Source: Clostridiales bacterium (GTDB taxonomy: Bacteria; Bacillota; Clostridia; Lachnospirales; Lachnospiraceae). Taken from it: DNA of 64,000 bases. Position numbers and translations under genes: made by a program. The notes under the pieces were generated by a model. The model was given only the letters and a program-made list of their open reading frames with translations, was not told the origin of the DNA and did not search any database. The DNA lies in the NCBI GenBank assembly GCA_023663185.1, contig JAMPHY010000001.1, forward strand, positions 69,287-133,286, given 5' to 3'. The first letter of the stretch is position 1, and every line of letters begins with the position of its first letter. Below are positions 24,193 through 32,508 of this stretch, piece by piece.

Positions 24193-27165
24193 ATGGATAA
24201 AAAAAGACTGACATTTAGAAAAATATGGCTTAATACGATTATTGTAGCGGTTTTTGTGTGCGTGGTTATAGGCTGCATGATTATTCTGCGCAGTATTTTG
24301 TGGGAGAATACTAACGAGATGGGCTTGTCGCTTGTAAAAAATTATTCAGCCGCAGAAGAGCAGAGCATTCATACCTGTGAGGCAGTCATAAATATCTGCG
24401 CCAATTATATTGCAAAGGGTGAGAAAGCGGGGATTTCGGAGACGGATATGCAGGAAGGTCTCTACCCTTTTATCGAAGGGCTGAAAAGCTTATACGGCGA
24501 GGAATATATTCAGATATACGGTAGAGCGTTTGGCGGAGAGAAAATGATTTCAAACAATCCGGCAATCGAAAGCCTGACGGATACAGGATATGACATTACA
24601 GCGACGGATTGGTATCAGGGCGCTAAGGCGGCAAACGGAGAGATTTATATATCTCCTGTCTATATAGATGCGGTAACAGGGGTTCCGGTAGTTACTATGT
24701 GTAAGATGGTGCCGGAGACAGGCAGTTTTTTTGCCATTGACATAAAGAATACTTATTTTGAAATAAATGACATAGATATGAGCCTGCCGGAAAAAGCTAC
24801 CTACTGTCTGATAGACCAGACTGGTCAACTGCTTTATTATATGCCAAAAGACGACTATGAGCGGGAAGAGTTTCAGCAATTAGTGGACAGCTATAGGGAC
24901 AACGCCGACTGCAATATGTCAAACCATGTCTCAGAAAATGTTAAAGCTTCCGATGGAATTGTGCGCAATGTATATTTTCACCATATTGACAATGGCTGGA
25001 CGGGGATACTAACTATACCGAGAGATGAGATTTTATCAGGTTACGCTAAATTTCAGAGTATTAGCCTTATAACTATTATTATCGGCATTATCCTGATTAT
25101 TTTTCAAAGCATCCGTGAGTACAGGAGCGGGCAGCAGGAAAAAATATATGTTATGTATCAGAAAGCCATGAACAGCACCCTGCACGCATACCGCGCAATT
25201 TATTATGTTGATGCTAAAAAAGGATATCTTGACACGGTTTATCCACTGGGGGCGGACGGTAAACCCAGACATTGCCCCTATGAAGAAGAAAGGAGAGACC
25301 GTTTCAAATATGGAGTTATAGCGGAAGAGCATGCTGAACAGATGAATGATTTTTTGGATTTAGACAATATCAAAAGACAGCTTGCTAAAAAGGACTACAT
25401 AGAACTCCAGTTTAAGCGTAGAAACTTCGACGTCAATAAGCGGGTAAATATAGGGGAAGAATTTGAATGGTGTTCTGTTGCCGTTACCATTGCAGAGCGC
25501 AAAAACGGGGAAGTACTGGCGTTCAGCATGGCGATTCGTAATATCAATGACGTAATGCGCAGGGAAGAAAAGCAGAACGAAGCGCTTGCGCTTGCCACAG
25601 CGCGCGCAGAGGCGGCGAGCCGCGCCAAAAGCGATTTCCTTTCCAGAATGAGCCACGATATCCGCACGCCTATGAACGCTATTTTAGGAATGACGTCCAT
25701 TGCGGCAATGCACATTGATGAAAAGAGTCGTGTTATGGACGCGCTTGATAAGATTAATATTTCAGGCAAGCATTTGTTAAGGCTGATTAACGAAGTGTTG
25801 GATATGAGCAGGATTGAAAGCGGCAGAGTCAGTCTGACAGAGGAATGCTTCAAGCTGTCCGATACCGTTGACAGCATTCTGACGGTATTCCATTCGCAGA
25901 TAGAGGCAAAAGGCTTGAAGCTGAACGCCGGTATTGCAGAGCTGGAGCATGAAAATGTTATCGGAGACGAGCAGCATTTACAGCAGATTTTTATGAATAT
26001 TATGGGGAATGCCGTTAAGTTTACGCCGGAGGGCGGCAGTATCAATATACATATCGCTGAGAAGCAATCCAATATTCCGGGCAGCGGCTGTTATGAATTT
26101 ATCTTTGAAGATACCGGAATCGGTATGGAGCAAGAGTATATAAAGACGATATTTGAGCCGTTTTCACGTGCGGCGAACTCAACCGGCAATAAGATAGAAG
26201 GAACAGGTTTGGGAATGACTATAGCGGTCAATATCGCGCGTATGATGGACGGCGATATTCAGGTGGAAAGCACGCTGGGTAAGGGCTCTAAGTTTACGGT
26301 CACGGTGCATTTGAAGCTTGATAATGTCGTGCAGGAAGATTTGTCCGAGCTTACTTCGCTGCCGATATTGGTGGTAGACGATGAGGAGGACGCCTGCGAA
26401 AGCGCCTGCGAGATTTTGCGAAGCATAGGCATGAAGGCGGAATATGTGCTTGACGGAGACAGGGCGGTAAGTCGACTGGTAGAGTCAAACGAAGCTGGAA
26501 CGGACTTTTCGGTAATACTCCTTGACTGGAAGATGCCGGATAAAGACGGATTGGCGACGACTAAGGAGATTCGTAATGCTGTAGGTGATGATATTCCTAT
26601 TGTTATACTCTCGTCTTACGACTGGGCAGATATAGAGAGCGAAGCGGTAGAGGCGGGGGCTAATGCTTTTATCAGCAAACCGATGTTTAAATCCAGATTG
26701 ATTCGCGTTTTGCGCACTGTGTTAGGGCATGGTGTGGAAGAAGAGAGGACCGATGAGCTTGAAAACTTCAAGCAGCAGGATTTCACAGGTAAAAAGGTGC
26801 TGTTAGTGGAAGATAACGAAATTAATATCGAGGTGGCGCAAGAGATTCTTAGCATCGTAGGAATACAGGTGGAAACAGCGCTTAACGGAAAACTGGCAGT
26901 TGAGCGTATGCAGGAAACAGAGCCCGGATATTATGATTTGATTTTTATGGATATACAGATGCCGGTTATGAACGGATACGAGTCGGCTAAAGCAATTCGC
27001 GCATTGGGAAGGGAAGATTTAAAGAATATTCCCATTGTGGCGATGACGGCGGACGCCTTTTCCGATGATATCAGAAAGTCGAAGGAAGCCGGTATGAACG
27101 ACCATATTTCAAAGCCGATAGATATTGAGAAATTGAAAGAAATGCTGGAGAAATGGATAGTATAG
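24193..27165 (+). CDS. Hybrid sensor histidine kinase with Cache sensor and two receiver domains
   Basis: A 990-residue membrane kinase. Helix one is at residues 13-33, an extracellular Cache sensor at about 38-275, and helix two at about 288-308; a PAS-like linker follows. The HisKA segment FLSRMSHDIRTPMNAIL contains H488, and the ATPase domain (about 590-715) has FTPEGG, DTGIGM and GTGLGM. Receiver 1 has phospho-acceptor D778 (LLDWKMPDKDG), receiver 2 D920 (FMDIQMPVMNG). No HPt domain is present, so a separate phosphotransfer partner may exist. The start follows the spoVAD stop by one base, suggesting coupling. The extracellular ligand is unknown. Confidence 0.93.
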   Translation: MDKKRLTFRKIWLNTIIVAVFVCVVIGCMIILRSILWENTNEMGLSLVKNYSAAEEQSIHTCEAVINICANYIAKGEKAGISETDMQEGLYPFIEGLKSLYGEEYIQIYGRAFGGEKMISNNPAIESLTDTGYDITATDWYQGAKAANGEIYISPVYIDAVTGVPVVTMCKMVPETGSFFAIDIKNTYFEINDIDMSLPEKATYCLIDQTGQLLYYMPKDDYEREEFQQLVDSYRDNADCNMSNHVSENVKASDGIVRNVYFHHIDNGWTGILTIPRDEILSGYAKFQSISLITIIIGIILIIFQSIREYRSGQQEKIYVMYQKAMNSTLHAYRAIYYVDAKKGYLDTVYPLGADGKPRHCPYEEERRDRFKYGVIAEEHAEQMNDFLDLDNIKRQLAKKDYIELQFKRRNFDVNKRVNIGEEFEWCSVAVTIAERKNGEVLAFSMAIRNINDVMRREEKQNEALALATARAEAASRAKSDFLSRMSHDIRTPMNAILGMTSIAAMHIDEKSRVMDALDKINISGKHLLRLINEVLDMSRIESGRVSLTEECFKLSDTVDSILTVFHSQIEAKGLKLNAGIAELEHENVIGDEQHLQQIFMNIMGNAVKFTPEGGSINIHIAEKQSNIPGSGCYEFIFEDTGIGMEQEYIKTIFEPFSRAANSTGNKIEGTGLGMTIAVNIARMMDGDIQVESTLGKGSKFTVTVHLKLDNVVQEDLSELTSLPILVVDDEEDACESACEILRSIGMKAEYVLDGDRAVSRLVESNEAGTDFSVILLDWKMPDKDGLATTKEIRNAVGDDIPIVILSSYDWADIESEAVEAGANAFISKPMFKSRLIRVLRTVLGHGVEEERTDELENFKQQDFTGKKVLLVEDNEINIEVAQEILSIVGIQVETALNGKLAVERMQETEPGYYDLIFMDIQMPVMNGYESAKAIRALGREDLKNIPIVAMTADAFSDDIRKSKEAGMNDHISKPIDIEKLKEMLEKWIV

Positions 27166-27174
27166 GGAGTAGGT

Positions 27175-28440
27175 ATGGAGAGAGCAATATTGGTGGGAGT
27201 AAACTTAAATGACGGCGAGGACTATAAGCTCTCTTTGGAAGAACTTGAAGCGCTTGCTAAGGCATGCGATATGGAAGTGGTGGGAACTGTGGAGCAAAAT
27301 ATTCCGGAGGTTCATAAGGCGTTCTATATCGGTACGGGCAAGGTTGACGAGGTAAGGGCGGAAGCCGAAGAAAAGAACGCCGACATAGTTATATTTGATA
27401 ATTCGCTCTCACCTATTCAGCTTCGCAACCTTCAAGACAGAATCGGTAAGCCTATTTTAGACAGAAGTACGCTGATTTTAGATATTTTTGCCAGACGCGC
27501 TAAGTCAAGAGAAGCCAAGCTGCAGGTTGAAGTGGCGAGATTACAATACATGCTTCCGCGGCTGGTAGGATTGCATGCCGCGCTTAGCAGACAGGGCGGA
27601 GGCAGCGGGACTTTAAGTAATAAAGGTGCTGGCGAGACGAAACTGGAACTTGACAGACGTGTGCTGGAACGCCGCTTGACAGAGTACCGTAGGGAATTAA
27701 AAGAGGTTGGGGAACAGCGCAAAACGCAGCGTAAGCAGCGCGCAGGTTCGGGAATGCCGCGCGTAGCGCTGATAGGTTATACGAATGCGGGTAAGTCCAC
27801 CCTGCTAAACGCCATGTTGGAGGCTTATGGAACAGACGAAGCAGGCGTGGAAGAAAAGAAAGTAATGGAAAAAGACATGCTTTTTGCCACGCTTGATACG
27901 ACGGTGCGCAGAATAGAGCCGGAAAACCACCACGCATTTCTTTTATCGGATACGGTAGGCTTTATCAATAAGTTGCCTCACCACCTCGTCGATGCGTTCC
28001 GTTCGACATTGGAGGAAGCGAAAGAAGCGGATATTCTGTTACAGGTTATAGATTACAGCGATATTCATTATAGGGAGCATATCGCCGTGACTGAGCGTAC
28101 TTTGAAGGAGCTTGGCGCAGAGAAGATTCCCGTTATTTATGTTTATAATAAGGCGGACAAGGTATCCGAAGGCAGACTGCCGATAGTAAAGCAGGACAGT
28201 ATCTATATGTCTGCAAAAGCGCAAATCGGGCTTGAAGAACTGATTACTTTGATTGAGGAAAAGCTTGCGGGCGGCTATAGGGAGTGCACAATGCTTATTC
28301 CCTATACGGACGGAAGGGCGGTATCCTATCTGAACGAAAACGCTGTAATCTATGAAACACAGTACCTTGCCGAAGGCATACAGATGAAGCTGAACTGTAA
28401 AAAGGCAGATTGCAGTTATTATGGGAAGTATCTGGTATAG
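27175..28440 (+). CDS. hflX: GTPase HflX
   Basis: HflX is a ribosome-associated GTPase that splits stalled or heat-damaged 70S ribosomes. The 421-residue protein has the N-terminal HflX domain (YIGTGKVDEV, DNSLSPIQLRNLQ), the glycine-rich linker SRQGGGSGTLSNKGAGETKLE, the G1 loop GYTNAGKST at about 201, G3 SDTVGFI and G4 NKAD. A short C-terminal domain ends the protein, as in other Firmicute HflX. It starts 9 bases after the kinase gene with AGGGAGT before the ATG. Confidence 0.96.
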   Translation: MERAILVGVNLNDGEDYKLSLEELEALAKACDMEVVGTVEQNIPEVHKAFYIGTGKVDEVRAEAEEKNADIVIFDNSLSPIQLRNLQDRIGKPILDRSTLILDIFARRAKSREAKLQVEVARLQYMLPRLVGLHAALSRQGGGSGTLSNKGAGETKLELDRRVLERRLTEYRRELKEVGEQRKTQRKQRAGSGMPRVALIGYTNAGKSTLLNAMLEAYGTDEAGVEEKKVMEKDMLFATLDTTVRRIEPENHHAFLLSDTVGFINKLPHHLVDAFRSTLEEAKEADILLQVIDYSDIHYREHIAVTERTLKELGAEKIPVIYVYNKADKVSEGRLPIVKQDSIYMSAKAQIGLEELITLIEEKLAGGYRECTMLIPYTDGRAVSYLNENAVIYETQYLAEGIQMKLNCKKADCSYYGKYLV

Positions 28441-28487
28441 GGGGAAGTGTATGGTGTGAAAATAGATTTGCAGGTTGAGAAAGGAGT

Positions 28488-28727
28488 ATGGTTATAAAGA
28501 TGCGCGAAATGGAATTTAAGATGGAGCGTCCCGGTCTGCTTAAAAAGGGCGACCATATTACTGTGACCGAGGGGGTGCTCCCCAGCAACTATTATTATAC
28601 GATAGATCCTTCGCTTGCCATGTCGGGCAATATCCCGCTTAATGAGAGAATGCTTGAGCGGGAGGGTGAGGTTTTGGATATCATTGAGAACGACAGGGGT
28701 TTTTATGTAAAGGCGGTATTTAATTAA
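28488..28727 (+). CDS. Small conserved-looking protein, unknown
   Basis: A 79-residue soluble protein with a compact beta-rich pattern (KKGDHITVTEGVLPSNYYYT, ERMLEREGEVLDIIENDRGFYVKAVF). I do not recognise the family. AAGGAG at 28481-28486 directly abuts the ATG at 28488, and a second ATG at 28500 is 13 bases away, so the start is ambiguous. It lies 47 bases after hflX and 23 before ridA, in the same direction, and is likely part of that run. Confidence 0.7.
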   Translation: MVIKMREMEFKMERPGLLKKGDHITVTEGVLPSNYYYTIDPSLAMSGNIPLNERMLEREGEVLDIIENDRGFYVKAVFN

Positions 28728-28750
28728 GATAAAAGAAAGGTGGAATTATT

Positions 28751-29128
28751 ATGTTAAAAAAAGTAGCGACAGACAAGGCGCCGGCGGCTATCGGACCATA
28801 TTCACAAGGAATTATTGTAGATAAAATGCTTTTTGCCTCAGGTCAGATTCCGATTGAGCCGTCAACGGGCGAGATAACAGGCAGTGATATCACGGAGCAG
28901 GCAAAACAGGTGATGAAGAATGTCGGTGAAATCCTGAAAGAAGCGGGAACAACTTATGAAAATGTAGTGAAAACGACCTGTTTCTTGGCGGAAATGGCGG
29001 ATTTTGCAGCATTTAACGCAGTCTATGAGCAATATTTTACGCAGAAACCGGCAAGAAGCTGCGTGGCAGTAAAACAGCTTCCTAAAGATGTGCTGTGTGA
29101 AGTCGAGGTTATTGCGTATCTTGGATAA
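28751..29128 (+). CDS. ridA: RidA family enamine/imine deaminase
   Basis: RidA hydrolyses reactive enamine/imine intermediates released by PLP enzymes. The 125-residue protein shows the full family pattern: [12 protein letters not shown] at the N-terminus, [41 protein letters not shown] and the active-site Arg in [23 protein letters not shown]. Length is typical. AAAGGTGG is 7-8 bases before the start. Confidence 0.95.
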   Translation: MLKKVATDKAPAAIGPYSQGIIVDKMLFASGQIPIEPSTGEITGSDITEQAKQVMKNVGEILKEAGTTYENVVKTTCFLAEMADFAAFNAVYEQYFTQKPARSCVAVKQLPKDVLCEVEVIAYLG

Positions 29129-29208
29129 TTTTAGGCAAACACTTAAAGCAAATGTATAATTTCGCTGATAATACGCACAATAAAAATAAAAACAGCGAGG
29201 TTATACAG

Positions 29209-29565
29209 ATGGATTATGTAAATGCTTTTTGGGTAGGCGGATTGATTTGCGCGCTGGCGCAGATTCTTTTGGAAAAGACAAAAATGATGCCGGGACGTAT
29301 TATGGTGCTGCTCGTATGCTTAGGCGCATTTATAAGCGTATTCGGCTGGTATGAGCCTTTTATGGATTATGCCGGAGCGGGTGCGGGAGTGCCGCTTTTG
29401 GGATACGGTAATATACTGATGAAGGGCGTAAAAGAGGCGGTTGATAAAGACGGCTTTATTGGTTTGTTTAAAGGCGGCTTCACAAACGGAGCGGTAGGCT
29501 GCAGCGCGGCGCTTGTATTCGGTTATCTGGCAAGCCTTATTTTCAGACCTAAGATGAAAAGCTGA
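29209..29565 (+). CDS. spoVAE: Stage V sporulation protein AE (SpoVAE/SpoVAEB)
   Basis: A 118-residue integral membrane protein with three hydrophobic stretches (about residues 5-20, 30-50, 92-112) and the family segment GAGAGVPLLGYGNILMKGVKEAVDKDGFIGLFKGGFTN. It matches SpoVAE, part of the spore membrane complex for dipicolinate uptake. GCGAGG 8 bases before supports the ATG at 29209; the frame begins at 29152 but has no ribosome site there. It is separated from spoVAD by about 5 kb of unrelated genes, unlike the common spoVAC-AD-AE cluster. Confidence 0.85.
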   Translation: MDYVNAFWVGGLICALAQILLEKTKMMPGRIMVLLVCLGAFISVFGWYEPFMDYAGAGAGVPLLGYGNILMKGVKEAVDKDGFIGLFKGGFTNGAVGCSAALVFGYLASLIFRPKMKS

Positions 29566-29588
29566 AAGAGCGATATCTTTCAGCTTTT
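29557..29588 (+). terminator. Hairpin terminator overlapping the spoVAE stop
   Basis: AAAAGCTGAAAGA (29557-29569) pairs perfectly with TCTTTCAGCTTTT (29576-29588): 13 base pairs and a six-base loop, ending in T residues. It separates spoVAE from the pectinesterase gene, whose ribosome site follows at once. Confidence 0.75.
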
Positions 29589-29606
29589 GAAAGGAGCATT
29601 GACTAT

Positions 29607-30707
29607 ATGGAGGATAAAAAAATATTTGTAGCCCGTTTCGCGAAAATTCCGAATTGCTATCCGAGTATTACGGAGGCGCTTAACAGTATTCCAGAGGACA
29701 ACAATGAACCGGTGACAATTTGCATTGCGCCGGGAACTTATCGTGAAAAAATAACAATCAATAAACCGTTCGTCACTTTAAAGGGCGTGGGAAAAAGTAA
29801 TGAAGATACAGTGATTACATATAGCGATTATGCGAATAAAGATATGGACGATGGCATGAAGATGGGCACATTCCGCTCTTATTCCGTATTTATTGACGCT
29901 CATGATGTGACGTTTCAAAATCTTACCATCGAGAACGCTTCAGGAGACTCCGTCACACACGGTCAGGCGCTTGCTCTGTATGCGGACGGCGACAGGATTA
30001 TTGTAGACTCATGCAGGCTTATCGGTCATCAGGATACGCTTTTTACCGGACCGCTTCCGCCTAAAGAGGTACAGAAAAACGGCTTCATCGGACCGAAGCA
30101 GTATGCGCCGCGCATTAATGGCAGGCATTATTATAAAAATTGTTATATCTGCGGAGATGTGGATTTTATTTTCGGAAGTGCGACTGCATATTTTGAAAGC
30201 TGTACGATTGAATCGTTGAAGCGTTTTGATGATGAAGCAGAGCAAAATGGTGAAGATGTGTCCAAGAAAGTTGAAACGGAAACTAAAATCCAGGGATATG
30301 TGACCGCAGCGTCCACGCCGGAAGGACAGGAATACGGCTATGTGTTTTCCAAGTGTGATATTATCTCGAAGGATTGCAAAGAGAACACGGTCTATTTGGG
30401 AAGACCGTGGAGAGAGTATGCTAAGACCGTATTTATGGACTGCTCTTTTGGCAAGCATATCCGTCCGGAATTGTTTCATGACTGGAATAAAGAAAACGCA
30501 AGAAAAACTGTGTTTTATGCGGTCTACAACTGTATGTATGAGGTAGAAGGCGAGTCTGCGATAGCGGTTGACTCTTCACTTATGAGCGATGAGTCAGTTC
30601 TGTTTCCATGTAAGGCGGACTTTGTGCAGGAGCTTAATAAAGAGCAGACCGCCGCTTTCACTAAGGAGCGCGTACTCTGTGGTGAAGACGGCTGGCTGCC
30701 CGATTAA
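29607..30707 (+). CDS. CE8 pectin methylesterase, no signal peptide
   Basis: Carbohydrate esterase family 8, removing methyl groups from galacturonate residues. The beta-helix protein of 366 residues carries GHQDTLF, the catalytic GDVDFIFGSA (Asp) and LGRPWREYA (Arg), with the first catalytic Asp in HQDT. No signal peptide or membrane helix is visible, so it probably demethylates imported oligogalacturonides in the cytoplasm. GAAAGGAGC lies before the ATG. The gene ends one base before the end of the opposing serine hydrolase gene, with no terminator between. Confidence 0.93.
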   Translation: MEDKKIFVARFAKIPNCYPSITEALNSIPEDNNEPVTICIAPGTYREKITINKPFVTLKGVGKSNEDTVITYSDYANKDMDDGMKMGTFRSYSVFIDAHDVTFQNLTIENASGDSVTHGQALALYADGDRIIVDSCRLIGHQDTLFTGPLPPKEVQKNGFIGPKQYAPRINGRHYYKNCYICGDVDFIFGSATAYFESCTIESLKRFDDEAEQNGEDVSKKVETETKIQGYVTAASTPEGQEYGYVFSKCDIISKDCKENTVYLGRPWREYAKTVFMDCSFGKHIRPELFHDWNKENARKTVFYAVYNCMYEVEGESAIAVDSSLMSDESVLFPCKADFVQELNKEQTAAFTKERVLCGEDGWLPD

Positions 30708-30708
30708 T

Positions 30709-32292
30709 TTATACAGCTACGCAGTATAGATGTCCATTAAATTCATTAAAGAGCGTTTCTTCCTTCTTGCGCATAAACACCGTCAGGTCCTTATCGCCAA
30801 AGGATAGCTGAAAATGGACGCTGCCTACATATGAGTCTATAATGTGCGCCATAATATAAAGTGTGCCGTCGCTAAGCCATGCGCCGCTGGCGGCGTAATT
30901 CTGGTTATATATAGGAAAAGAACCTGTTTGCATGCAGCCAATGCCGAAGTTAAGCGAATATTTCTCATGGTTGTAAACAAAGGATAATGTTCCCGTAGTC
31001 TTTTCTTTTGTATTTGTAACTGTCGTTGAATTTGTATTTTTTGATAGTTTTTCTGCTGTCTTTGCAACTGTTTTTTCTGACGTATCAAAACTAACGGTAA
31101 AACTTTCAAAGCCGGAGTCCGCTGTCTGTACGGTGAAAGTCTTGCCGTTTATTTTTTTGACTGTTTCGGTCTGTGCAGAGAACTGCTTAGAAGTCGTCAT
31201 ATCGTCCTTCGTGGAGACTTGCTTGGAAGTCGTCGTATCAGTTTGTATTGAAACTTTAAGCGGTTCTATTTGCAACGTCGCAGCCTTCTGCTTAAGTAGC
31301 TGTGTGCTTTCTGAATCAGGGATTAAGGGTTCATCTGTCAAATAGGGCAGAATTTCTTCATATAATGCGTCATAAATCTGCTGGTTGCCGCCGCTAATGC
31401 CTTGCGTGTCCGCTGTCGTGACACAAATAATATCATAATCGGGCAGAAATATTATAAGCTGACCGCCCATGCCATAGCAGGTATATCCGTTGTGCTCACC
31501 GCGCCAGAACTGCATTCCATACCCCTGTGCTTCGCTGGGAAGAGGGGCGGTTACGCATGTCTCGCTTAGAGAGGATACCGCCATGTCGATATATTCAGGA
31601 GATATAAGCTGCTTTCCCTCAACCAATCCCCTGTGCTCAATGAAATAGCCGAACTTTAATAAATCCATAGGCAGCGCTACCAGACCGGAGCCGCCGATAG
31701 ACACGCCGAACGGGTCTTTGAGCATATAGGATTCCCTAGAAAATCCCAGACAGTCAAGCTTTTCTTTAATATAATCCAGCATAACCATACCGGTCAATTT
31801 CTCTGTCAAGGCACAGAGAGTATGGGCGGCAGAAGTGTCATAATGGAAAATCCTTCCGGGCGGGAGTGTGGGCGGAGTGGTGAAAAAGCTTTCTACCCAG
31901 TCAGATTTCATGTTAATCTTATATGTAGTCGAAGCATGGCAGGAGCGCATCATCAGCATGTCTTTAATCGTCATGGAAGAAATCCAAGAATGGACTTTTG
32001 GCGGAAGCTTTTCGGGAAAATAGCTGACAATAGTGTCATCTAAAGAAATCCTTCCTTCATCGGCAAGCAGACCGATAGCTATGGACGTAAGGCTTTTGCT
32101 GATGGAAAACATGCGGTGAAGGGTGTCGGCTGTGTATGGGGCGTAGTATCCTTCAAAGACAAGCTTGTCATGCCGCATTAGAAGCAGACTGTGCATGACA
32201 ATCTTCCGCTGACTCAATCGGTCTATAACATTAGCAATACATTTAGCGGGGATACCGGTTTCTTCCGGCGAGGCTTTTTCAAATTTAAGCAT
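30709..32292 (-). CDS. Serine hydrolase, class C beta-lactamase fold
   Basis: The 527-residue protein has an N-terminal beta-lactamase/transpeptidase-like domain (about residues 1-350): the SxxK motif is SISK near residue 69, a YxT/S-type motif in FHYDTSAA, and YGMGGQL in place of the third motif. These enzymes hydrolyse esters or peptides, and some are carbohydrate-associated esterases; the substrate here is unknown. A Ser/Thr/Lys-rich linker (about 350-430, with the word TTSKQ twice) joins a C-terminal beta domain. No signal peptide is seen. It converges on the pectinesterase with a one-base gap. Confidence 0.85.
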   Translation of the reverse strand: MLKFEKASPEETGIPAKCIANVIDRLSQRKIVMHSLLLMRHDKLVFEGYYAPYTADTLHRMFSISKSLTSIAIGLLADEGRISLDDTIVSYFPEKLPPKVHSWISSMTIKDMLMMRSCHASTTYKINMKSDWVESFFTTPPTLPPGRIFHYDTSAAHTLCALTEKLTGMVMLDYIKEKLDCLGFSRESYMLKDPFGVSIGGSGLVALPMDLLKFGYFIEHRGLVEGKQLISPEYIDMAVSSLSETCVTAPLPSEAQGYGMQFWRGEHNGYTCYGMGGQLIIFLPDYDIICVTTADTQGISGGNQQIYDALYEEILPYLTDEPLIPDSESTQLLKQKAATLQIEPLKVSIQTDTTTSKQVSTKDDMTTSKQFSAQTETVKKINGKTFTVQTADSGFESFTVSFDTSEKTVAKTAEKLSKNTNSTTVTNTKEKTTGTLSFVYNHEKYSLNFGIGCMQTGSFPIYNQNYAASGAWLSDGTLYIMAHIIDSYVGSVHFQLSFGDKDLTVFMRKKEETLFNEFNGHLYCVAV

Positions 32293-32467
32293 ATGGGTAT
32301 AATTCCTTTCTTACTATATTTATATTAGTTAGATAATTGCGCAACTCGTCGTTTTTGCAATCGGACATGCACTTAGGCTGTTTTGCAATTACCTATCCAT
32401 AATTTTACCACAAAAGAATTATTAAGTAAAAAAGAACAAATATATTTCAAAATAATAAAAACTATTG

Positions 32468-32473
32468 TATAAT
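32468..32473 (+). promoter_or_regulatory. Putative -10 box for the chemoreceptor gene
   Basis: TATAAT at 32468-32473, 36 bases before the chemoreceptor ATG. The -35 at 17-base spacing (TTTCAA) is poor. Confidence 0.45.
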
Positions 32474-32508
32474 ATATATAAATACGCAAGAATGGGAGAT
32501 GAATAGGA

